12,019 nucleotides of DNA from JBJXGF01 sp046153015 (GTDB lineage Bacteria; Actinomycetota; Acidimicrobiia; Acidimicrobiales; CAIXPF01). Position numbers and translations under genes: made by a program. The notes under the pieces were generated by a model. It saw nothing but the letters and a program-made list of their open reading frames with translations. It searched no databases and had not been told where the DNA came from. The stretch lies in assembly GCA_046153015.1 (NCBI GenBank), contig JBJXGF010000057.1, positions 1 to 12,019 on the forward strand, written 5' to 3'. Positions 1 through 5,954 of the stretch are shown here, piece by piece (position 1 is the first letter of the stretch; every line of letters begins with the position of its first letter).

Positions 1-161
1 CGATGGAGCTCACCACCGTCGACGGCGAGGAGCTGTCGTTCTTCAGCACCATCTCCACCTTTGGCACCGCGCTCGACGTCACCGTCGCCGAGCTGTCGAT
101 CGAGGCGTTCTTCCCCGCCGACGACCATACCCGGACAGTCCTGTTGGGCGACGCCCGGTAG
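1..161 (+). CDS. 3' end of a probable XRE-family regulator with MmyB-like C-terminal domain (partial)
   Basis: The reading frame enters from the left edge (first full codon at position 3) and stops at TAG 159-161, giving 52 visible residues. The segment DGEELSFFSTISTFGTALDV followed by TVAELSIEAFFPADDHT resembles, from memory, the extreme C-terminus of actinobacterial XRE-type regulators with an MmyB-like ligand-binding domain, where FSTxxTFGTxxDVTxxELxIExFxPAD is a recurrent ending. The helix-turn-helix part would lie outside the window, so the DNA-binding role is inferred only. There is no membrane segment and no sign of truncation at the 3' end. It is separated from the next gene by 179 bp, so it probably ends its own transcript. 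Family assignment is moderate; the existence of a coding 3' end is more certain than its function. Confidence 0.55.
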   Translation, partial: MELTTVDGEELSFFSTISTFGTALDVTVAELSIEAFFPADDHTRTVLLGDAR

Positions 162-322
162 GCGCGCAGCGCGGGGACGTGTGCGGCAAAGGCGAGCAAG
201 CCGTAGCGCGGTGTTAGCGTTCGGGCTCGACGCACGACACCGCTTGGGCGTCGTTGTGTTTACGCGTGGAGACCGATGCCGCCCCGGTCGGGCTGCCGTA
301 TGTTCGGGCGGTCGGACCACAC

Positions 323-331
323 GGAGAAAGG
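323..331 (+). promoter_or_regulatory. Shine-Dalgarno site that decides the start of the DUF4242 gene
   Basis: GGAGAAAGG at 323-331 lies 9 nt upstream of the GTG at 341-343. This favours GTG 341 over the in-frame ATG at 254, because the 29 codons between them encode nothing resembling the family. The 162-340 gap holds only a weak possible -10 (TAGCGT, 215-220) and no other feature I can support. Confidence 0.6.
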
Positions 332-340
332 CTGGATGAC

Positions 341-604
341 GTGACGGTGTATTTGGTTGACCGGGACTTGCCGGGCATCAGCATGGACGATCTTGCTGCT
401 GCGCAGCAGCGGGCGATCTCCACGGCGTCGGAGTTCAGAGCGGCCGGGAAGCCGATCAGCTACATCCGCAGCACGTTCGTGCCTGGAGAGTCGCATTGCA
501 TGTGCCTGTTCGACTCGTCAGAGGCCGCGATAGTCGCTGAGCTCAACGATGTCGCCAAGATCCCCTACACCCGTATCACCGAGGCGCTCGATCTGACGCC
601 GTAG
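341..604 (+). CDS. DUF4242 / SCO4226-like small nickel-binding-type protein
   Basis: This is an 87-residue protein starting at GTG. Its core (YLVDRDLPGI at residues 4-13, GKPISYIRSTFVPGES at 36-51, CLF, then IPYTRITEALDL near the end) fits the DUF4242 family of small ferredoxin-like-fold proteins, which includes the nickel-binding protein SCO4226 of Streptomyces. His52, Cys53 and Cys55 form an H-C-x-C cluster that could be metal ligands; that is inference from position and chemistry. It has no signal peptide or membrane segment, so it is probably cytoplasmic. The TAG at 602-604 is only 2 nt before the ATG of the cyclase-LuxR gene, so the two are almost certainly co-transcribed and translationally coupled. 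The in-frame ATG at 254 would add 29 residues without family similarity and lacks a good ribosome site. Physiological role in this organism is unknown. Confidence 0.8.
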   Translation: MTVYLVDRDLPGISMDDLAAAQQRAISTASEFRAAGKPISYIRSTFVPGESHCMCLFDSSEAAIVAELNDVAKIPYTRITEALDLTP

Positions 605-606
605 GG

Positions 607-3600
607 ATGGGCCCAGTGAACAGGAACGAGGATCCTGCCGGCGGGCCCGACCTGCCCGCCGGCACGGTGACGTTCCTGTTCACGGACATCGAAGGCTCGA
701 CTCGCCGTTGGGAGAGCTTCCCGGTCGACATGGCCCGATGCGTGGCTGAGCACGACCAACTCTTGCGGACCGCCGTGCTCAACGTCGGTGGCCACGTCGT
801 CAAGAGCACCGGCGACGGGGTCATGGCCGCGTTCGACAACGCCGACGCCGCCTTGGCGGCAGCGATCGCCGGCCAAGCGGCGGTCGGTGGGCACGAGTGG
901 GGTCCGGTGCCGCCCCTGCGGATACGGATGGGGATCCACCAGGGGCGGGCCTACCCGGTGGCTGGTGATTACTTCGGCGTGACGGTGAACCGCACGGCAC
1001 GGGTGGCCGACAGCGGCCATGGCGCTCAGATCATCGTGTCGGCCGCGGCGGCCGGCACGATGCATCCGCCGAGCGGGATATCCCTGCTGTCTCGGGGGTT
1101 TCACCGGCTGAAGGATCTCTCCGAACCGCTCGAGCTGTACGAAGCCGTCCAAGGCGCCGAGCGGGAGCTGCTGCCTCTGCGCACGGTCGACGTGTTGCGC
1201 AATCGGCTGCCTGTGCAACGAACCGCCTTCATCGGACGTGAGCGCGAGATGCGCCGCGCCTCCACCGCGCTCGACGAGGGCCGCCTCGTCACGCTTTGCG
1301 GTCCTGGAGGTGTGGGCAAGACCCGCCTGGCGCTGCAGATCGCCGCCGAGCTCGCCGCCCGGTTCAGCGATGGCGCGCACTTCGTCGATCTCAGTAACGC
1401 CCATGCTGGCGACGATCTGGCGCCGATCGTCGCCGATCAACTGGGCCTGCTGGGCCGTCGATCCGTTCCCATGAACGCTGGCGGCGGATCGATCGAGGCT
1501 GAGATGGCGGGGAAGAACCTCCTCGTCGTGCTGGACAACTGTGAGCACATCGCCGATGCCGCCGCGGCGTTGGTGCACAGCCTTCTCGGCGCGCCGGCCG
1601 TCAGCTGTCTCGTCACAAGCCGCGAGCCCCTGCGGATCGCCGGCGAGGCCCTGATTCGGGTTGAGCCCTTCGAGGAGGTTGCCGGCAACGACCCCGCCGT
1701 CGAGCTGTTCCTGGAGCGGGCGCGAGCGGCGGCTGGCACGGACATCGCCTCCACTGATCGGCAGACCGTTTCGGCGGTGTGCGCCTTGGTCGATCGCCTC
1801 CCTCTCGCCATCGAGCTGGCCGCGGCGCGCACCGCGCATCTTCCGCTCGGCGAGCTGCACCGACGCCTGCAGCAACACCACCGGGTGCTGAGCTCCAAGG
1901 AGCGGGATCGCGCCGAGCGGCACCGGACGGTGGAACTGCTGCTGAGTTGGAGCGTGAGCATGCTCCCGCCAGCAGAGCGCGCCGTGTTCGCGCGCCTCGG
2001 CACGTTCGTGGGATCGGTCCCGCTCACCGCCATCGAAGCGGTGTGCCAGGGACCGCCCGTCGAGGGCGACGACGTCCTCGACGTCGTCGCATCCCTGGTC
2101 GACCGCAGTCTCCTCGTGACCGACCCGCAGTCGGGGACCTATCGGATGCTCGGGCTCGTACGCAGCTTCGCGGCAGACCAACTCGCCGGAGCGAACGACG
2201 CCGGCGCCGTCGGACACCGATACTGGGCATGGTGCGCCGGCCTTGGCCCAGAGGCCGACGATGAAGCCCTCCGCGGCATCGTCGACCGCTACGCCGACGA
2301 GGTCTTCAACGCTGTTGCCACCGCCACGACAGCCGGCGATGCCGCAGCCGCGCTTGCCATCACGAGCTGGGCGTGGCGCATCTGGGAGATGACAGGGCGG
2401 ATTCATGACGGCATCGCCGCGCTGCAGCGGGCGCTTCAGCTGGAGGGGGGCGGCCCTGAGCCTGTGCGGCGCGCTCGCACCTGCAATGGGTTGGCGGCGC
2501 TGCTTCTTGCGCAAGGCGACGCCCAGGCGGCGCAACACCTCCACCTCGCGGCGCTCGACCTGTTCGCGGCCGAGGGAAACGAGACTGGGCAAGGTTGGTC
2601 TCTGATCGGGCTCTCCATGGCATCGCTGCGCGCCGGGGACGTCACCGCAGCTGCGCTCAAGGAAGCGACCGACAAGGCGAGCCGTGCCATCGCGTTGTTC
2701 GAGGGCACGGACGATCGCCGCGGTTTCGGGCACTCGCATGTGGCCGCAGGGATCGTGAACGCCCGCCGAGGTGAGAACGAGGCCGCCGAGCAGCACTTCC
2801 TGCACGCGTTGGCCGCCTTCCGGCTCGACCATCGACGTCGAGATGCGGTCGCAGCGCTGGTCAACCTCGCCAACCTGGCCATCGACCGCGATCATCTGCT
2901 GCGGGCCAGCCGCTTCCTCGACGGCGCCCACCAGCTCTCGATTGAGATCGGCGATCGTCGCAGCGCCGGCATGGTCCTCAACAACCTGTGCCTCGTCGCC
3001 TCCCGCCGTGGGGACCACCGCCAAGCGGGCGCGCTCGCACGTGAGGCGCACGAACACTTCGAGGCCGTCGGCGACGACCTCGGTGCAGCGATCGCCCAGC
3101 TCCACATCGCCAACACCACAGCGATCGGCGGTGGCGCTGCGGAAACTGTCGCTGCGTACAGCGACGCCGTCGAGCGGTTCAGGAGCGCAAGCGACGTCCG
3201 TGGTGTGCTCACGGCTCTGGCCAACCTCAGTGACTACGCCTGGCGGAACGGCGAGCACAACATCGGTTGGCGCCGCGAGGTCGAACGGGCGACCATCGCT
3301 GCTCGCCTCGATCTCACCAACACCTTGCACAGCTCACTCGGTGTTCTCGCCGGTCGGGCCCGCGAGCTCGGCGACGCCGGCCTCGCTGACCGCCTTGGCG
3401 CAGCTATCCAGGCGAACTCGCCGGCAACCGCCGTCCTCGAGGAGATCCGCGCTGCCCCGCCCGCCGCCGCCTCGGTTGCAGTGAACGCCTCGGCGCCAGC
3501 GGACGTCGCCTCGCTCAGCGCACGTGAGCGGGAGCTGTTGCGCCTGCTGGGCGAGGGTCTCACCAACGAGGAGCTCGCTGAGCGGCTTTACGTTTCCCGC

Positions 3601-3693
3601 AGGACCGTCGACGCCCACCTCAGCCACATTCGCACCAAGCTCCGCATCACCGACCGGGTGAAGCTCGCCGTCCTCGCCCGCACCTGGCTGTGA
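607..3693 (+). CDS. Class III adenylyl cyclase - NB-ARC ATPase - TPR - LuxR transcriptional regulator
   Basis: This 1028-residue cytoplasmic protein has four parts. Residues ~18-180 are a class III cyclase domain: metal-binding D27 (FTDIEGST) and D70 (KSTGDGVMAAF), ATP-specifying K66 and D121 (GDYFG), and transition-state N128 and R132 (VNRTAR). All six canonical residues are present, which predicts cAMP synthesis. Residues ~205-420 are an NB-ARC/AAA-type switch ATPase with Walker A GPGGVGKT (232-239, K238), Walker B LLVVLD (D310), a TSREPL motif and a GxP-like RLPLAIELAAAR. Residues ~590-940 form helical TPR-like repeats. Residues 969-1028 are a LuxR/GerE helix-turn-helix with recognition helix near 997-1011. 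The architecture matches the known mycobacterial cyclase-LuxR proteins (for example Rv1358, Rv2488c). The start could be ATG 607 or GTG 616; neither has a strong ribosome site, which suggests coupling to the preceding DUF4242 gene. The ligand sensed by the TPR region is unknown. Confidence 0.93.
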   Translation: MGPVNRNEDPAGGPDLPAGTVTFLFTDIEGSTRRWESFPVDMARCVAEHDQLLRTAVLNVGGHVVKSTGDGVMAAFDNADAALAAAIAGQAAVGGHEWGPVPPLRIRMGIHQGRAYPVAGDYFGVTVNRTARVADSGHGAQIIVSAAAAGTMHPPSGISLLSRGFHRLKDLSEPLELYEAVQGAERELLPLRTVDVLRNRLPVQRTAFIGREREMRRASTALDEGRLVTLCGPGGVGKTRLALQIAAELAARFSDGAHFVDLSNAHAGDDLAPIVADQLGLLGRRSVPMNAGGGSIEAEMAGKNLLVVLDNCEHIADAAAALVHSLLGAPAVSCLVTSREPLRIAGEALIRVEPFEEVAGNDPAVELFLERARAAAGTDIASTDRQTVSAVCALVDRLPLAIELAAARTAHLPLGELHRRLQQHHRVLSSKERDRAERHRTVELLLSWSVSMLPPAERAVFARLGTFVGSVPLTAIEAVCQGPPVEGDDVLDVVASLVDRSLLVTDPQSGTYRMLGLVRSFAADQLAGANDAGAVGHRYWAWCAGLGPEADDEALRGIVDRYADEVFNAVATATTAGDAAAALAITSWAWRIWEMTGRIHDGIAALQRALQLEGGGPEPVRRARTCNGLAALLLAQGDAQAAQHLHLAALDLFAAEGNETGQGWSLIGLSMASLRAGDVTAAALKEATDKASRAIALFEGTDDRRGFGHSHVAAGIVNARRGENEAAEQHFLHALAAFRLDHRRRDAVAALVNLANLAIDRDHLLRASRFLDGAHQLSIEIGDRRSAGMVLNNLCLVASRRGDHRQAGALAREAHEHFEAVGDDLGAAIAQLHIANTTAIGGGAAETVAAYSDAVERFRSASDVRGVLTALANLSDYAWRNGEHNIGWRREVERATIAARLDLTNTLHSSLGVLAGRARELGDAGLADRLGAAIQANSPATAVLEEIRAAPPAAASVAVNASAPADVASLSARERELLRLLGEGLTNEELAERLYVSRRTVDAHLSHIRTKLRITDRVKLAVLARTWL

Positions 3694-3699
3694 GCAAAG

Positions 3700-3721
3700 G
3701 GAGCTTGAACCGCGCTGCTCC
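3700..3721. terminator. Weak hairpin in the convergent gap
   Basis: GGAGC (3700-3704) and GCTCC (3717-3721) can pair around a 12-nt loop in the 42-bp gap between the converging cyclase-LuxR and GlnR-like genes. The stem is only 5 bp and has no T-tract, so a role as a bidirectional terminator is only possible. Confidence 0.2.
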
Positions 3722-3735
3722 GGTAGGCGCGAGTC

Positions 3736-4428
3736 CTAGCTGTTCACGCGGCTCCAGCGGGACTGGCCGAAGCGGTAGCCGACGGAGCGGACGGTCTGGA
3801 TCAGGTTGGCGTGCTCCTCGCCGAGCTTGGCCCGCAGCCGCCGGATGTGCACGTCGACCGTGCGGGCGCCGCCGTAGTACTCGTAGCCCCATACGCGGGA
3901 AAGCAGCGTCTCCCGGGAGAACACCTTCCCGGGATGCGAGGCGAGGAACTTGAGCAGCTCGTACTCCATATAGGTGAGATCGAGGGGCCGGCCGATGATC
4001 GTGGCCTGGTAGGTCTCGAGGTTCAGCACGAGCTCGCCGTACTCCACCAGCTCGGGTCCGCCGCCGCGCCCGCCGCCCCGCAGGAGGTGACGCAGCCGCG
4101 CCTCGAGCTCGCGGCGGTGGAACGGCGCCAGGCAGAAGTCCTCGAAGAGGTCGTCGCGCAGCTCGAGGTCGTCGAGCCGGGCGCCGCTGATCAGCACCAG
4201 CACCGGCTCGATCGGGATGTCGCGCTTGCGGATGGCCCGGATGAAGGCGAAGGCGCCCTCGGGGTCGGCGTCGGCGGCCACCAGCGCGCCCGCCCAGCTC
4301 GCGTCGGGATCGGCGCTCGGACTCCGCTCGTCGCGCACTGCCTTCCACGCGTAGCCGGCGAGCTCGAGGGTCTGGACCAGCTCCGGCGCCGGGGGGTCGG
4401 GCCAGAGCAGCAGCATCTCGCCGTTCAT
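3736..4428 (-). CDS. GlnR-like OmpR-family transcriptional regulator with atypical receiver domain
   Basis: A 230-residue protein with an N-terminal receiver-like domain (~1-115) and a C-terminal winged helix (~126-222). The winged helix carries RPLDLTYMEYELLKFLASHP, then WGYEYYGGARTVDVHIRRLR with recognition helix ~189-202, and ends in VRSVGYRF. This is very close to the C-terminus of actinobacterial GlnR, as is the N-terminal LLLWPDPPAPE (GlnR has LLLLTVDPHPE). In the receiver, D53 sits at the phosphoacceptor position and S81 at the Thr/Ser position, but the invariant Lys of the KPF motif is Ala101 (CLAPF) and only one N-terminal acid (D11) is seen. It therefore probably works without conventional phosphorylation, as known for GlnR. 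It starts 13 nt after the glnA2 stop with no clear Shine-Dalgarno, so it is probably the second, coupled gene of a glnA2 operon. The expected targets are glnA, glnA2 and ammonium-assimilation genes. A PhoB/MtrA-type paralogue is the alternative. Confidence 0.82.
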   Translation of the reverse strand: MNGEMLLLWPDPPAPELVQTLELAGYAWKAVRDERSPSADPDASWAGALVAADADPEGAFAFIRAIRKRDIPIEPVLVLISGARLDDLELRDDLFEDFCLAPFHRRELEARLRHLLRGGGRGGGPELVEYGELVLNLETYQATIIGRPLDLTYMEYELLKFLASHPGKVFSRETLLSRVWGYEYYGGARTVDVHIRRLRAKLGEEHANLIQTVRSVGYRFGQSRWSRVNS

Positions 4429-4441
4429 CGGGACGTCACCG

Positions 4442-5773
4442 TCACCAGTTTGGCAGGTAGCGGGCCAGCTCGAAGGCGGTGACCTGGGTGCGGTACTCCT
4501 CGAACTCGGCCCGCTTGTTGCGCAGGAACCACTCGAAGATGTGCTCGCCCAGCGCGTCGAACACCAGCTCCGAGCGCTCCATCTCGTCGATGGCCTCGCC
4601 GAGCGACTTGGGCAGCGACACGATCCCCGCCTTGGCCAGCTCCTCCTCGGAGAGCTCGAACAGGTTCGCCGCCGCCTCCGGGGGCAGCTCGTAGCCCTGC
4701 TCGATGCCCCGCAGGCCGGCGGCGAGCATCACCGAGAACGCCAGGTACGGGTTGCACGCCGGGTCGGGCGCCCGGTACTCGATGCGGGCCGACTCCGGCT
4801 TGCCCTTCTTCTTCGTCGGCACCCGGATCAGCGCCGAGCGGTTGTTGTGCGCCCACGACACGTACACCGGGGCCTCGGTGCCCACGATCAGGCGCTTGTA
4901 GGAGTTCACCAGCTGGTTGGTGACCGCGGTGATCTCGCGGGCGTGGCGCAGCAGCCCGGCCAGGAAACGCCGGCCGGTCTCGGAGAGGCCGAGCGTGTCG
5001 GGGTCGTGGAACAGGTTGGTCTCTCCCTTCCACAGGGAGAGGTAGGTGTGCATGCCCGAGCCCTGCACCCCCGGCAGGGGCTTGGGCATGAACGTGGCGT
5101 ACACGCCCCGCTCCTGGGCGATCTCCCGCACGATCAGCCGGAACGTGACGATGTTGTCGGCCATCTCCAGCGCCTCGGTGTAGCGCAGGTCGATCTCGTG
5201 CTGGCTGGGGGAGTCCTCGTGGAAGCTCTTCTCCACCGGGATGCCCATCATCTCGAGCATCTGGATCGTCCGCCGCCGCAGGTCGCTCGCCATGTCGGCG
5301 GTGGTCAGGTCGAAGTACGAGCCGGAGTCGAGCGGGGTGAGCGGCCGGGTGGGGTCGCCGTGGGGGAAGTAGAAGAACTCGAGCTCAGGTGAGCAGAAGA
5401 ACGAGTAGCCCGCATCACGGGCGCGCTGCAGGTTGCGCTTGAGCACCTGGCGGGGGTCGCCGGCGAAGGGGGCGCCGTCGGGCGTGATGATGTCGCAGAA
5501 CATGCGGGCCGAGTTCTCGTTGTCGGCCGTCCACGGCAGCACCTCGAAGCTGGTGGGGTCGGGAACGGCCAGCACGTCGGACTCCTGCACGCGGCTGAAC
5601 CCGTCGATCGAGCTGCCGTCGAAGGTCATCCCCTCCTCGAACACCGATTCGAGCTCGGCCGGGGAGATGGCGAAGTTCTTCGGCTGTCCGTTCACGTCGG
5701 TGAACCACAGCCGCACGAGGCGCACGGCGCGTTCCTCCACCGCGCGCAGCACGTACTCCTGTTGGCGGTTCAT
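4442..5773 (-). CDS. glnA2: Type I glutamine synthetase, GlnA2-like (no adenylylation tyrosine)
   Basis: This 443-residue cytoplasmic enzyme of the GSI family is predicted to join ammonia, or possibly another amine, to glutamate using ATP. The start MNRQQEYVLRAVEER and VRLVRLWFTDVNG closely follow mycobacterial GlnA2. Active-site segments are present: FDGSSI (D52, ammonium-site Asp), SPELEFF, HEIDLRY, GSGMHTYLSLW, NSYKRL, TEAPV (flap Glu), NRSALIRVP and YRAPDPACNPYLAF. The loop that carries the adenylylation Tyr in GSI-beta enzymes reads NLFELSEEEL, with Phe372 in its place, so control by GlnE adenylylation is not expected. Streptomyces GlnA2-type enzymes have been reported as gamma-glutamylpolyamine synthetases, so the true substrate could be a polyamine. 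Length is normal for GlnA2. It diverges from glnA across a 181-bp region and is followed 13 nt later by the GlnR-like gene. ATG 5771-5773 matches the family N-terminus, although it has no good ribosome site. Confidence 0.93.
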   Translation of the reverse strand: MNRQQEYVLRAVEERAVRLVRLWFTDVNGQPKNFAISPAELESVFEEGMTFDGSSIDGFSRVQESDVLAVPDPTSFEVLPWTADNENSARMFCDIITPDGAPFAGDPRQVLKRNLQRARDAGYSFFCSPELEFFYFPHGDPTRPLTPLDSGSYFDLTTADMASDLRRRTIQMLEMMGIPVEKSFHEDSPSQHEIDLRYTEALEMADNIVTFRLIVREIAQERGVYATFMPKPLPGVQGSGMHTYLSLWKGETNLFHDPDTLGLSETGRRFLAGLLRHAREITAVTNQLVNSYKRLIVGTEAPVYVSWAHNNRSALIRVPTKKKGKPESARIEYRAPDPACNPYLAFSVMLAAGLRGIEQGYELPPEAAANLFELSEEELAKAGIVSLPKSLGEAIDEMERSELVFDALGEHIFEWFLRNKRAEFEEYRTQVTAFELARYLPNW

Positions 5774-5802
5774 GAGCGGAGTGTGGCCCGCCCGCCCAGC
5801 CG

Positions 5803-5822
5803 GCGCCGGGCCCGCCCGGCGC
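5803..5822. repeat. Perfect 9-bp inverted repeat next to the operator array
   Basis: GCGCCGGGC (5803-5811) and its exact reverse complement (5814-5822) are separated by 2 bp. It abuts the 11-bp-period array and lies 30 bp upstream of the glnA2 start. It could be a hairpin in the glnA2 leader or a dyad operator. GC-rich palindromes are common in such genomes, so function is uncertain. Confidence 0.4.
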
Positions 5823-5861
5823 GTTCACACAGCGTTCACATTTGGGCAACAGGGCAGTAAC
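5823..5861. promoter_or_regulatory. Four-site 11-bp-period direct-repeat operator (candidate GlnR box)
   Basis: Four 6-bp sites occur at an exact 11-bp period: GTTCAC (5823-5828), GTTCAC (5834-5839), GGCAAC (5845-5850) and AGTAAC (5856-5861). GlnR boxes are known as alternating gTnAC and GaAAC 5-mers separated by 6 bp, which gives the same period and the same AC ending of each site. PhoB/PhoP-type dimers also use 11-bp repeats, and the GTTCAC units resemble a PHO box. The array lies between divergent glnA2 and glnA, just upstream of the candidate glnA promoter, where an activator would be expected. The GlnR-like protein encoded two genes away is the most plausible ligand. Confidence 0.62.
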
Positions 5862-5868
5862 CGCCGGC

Positions 5869-5899
5869 TGGAACGGTGGCGCCCGGCAGGCCCTAGTCT
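5869..5899 (+). promoter_or_regulatory. Candidate glnA promoter
   Basis: A -10 element TAGTCT (5894-5899, TANNNT type) is preceded by TGGAAC (5869-5874) as a poor -35 with a 19-bp spacer. This would start transcription near 5906 and leave a leader of about 49 nt. A weak -35 with a long spacer fits a promoter that needs an activator bound at the array just upstream. Confidence 0.4.
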
Positions 5900-5954
5900 G
5901 CGCCCGTCCGTCACGCGCCCAGGGTCGGGCTCGAAGGCAACGAAGAGGTAACCA

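Noticed and set aside
254..340. N-terminal extension of the DUF4242 protein from ATG 254
   Set aside because: The extra 29 residues do not resemble the family, and a strong ribosome site precedes GTG 341.
565..3330. A 921-codon open frame on the minus strand opposite the cyclase-LuxR gene
   Set aside because: It runs fully antisense to a gene with clear domains, its product has no recognisable motifs, and long antisense open frames are a common by-product of high-GC codon bias.
4429..4444. Repeated GTCACC units before the GlnR-like start as a possible operator
   Set aside because: The units are 6 bp apart rather than 11, and partly lie in the last codons of glnA2; they are more likely coding sequence and spacer.
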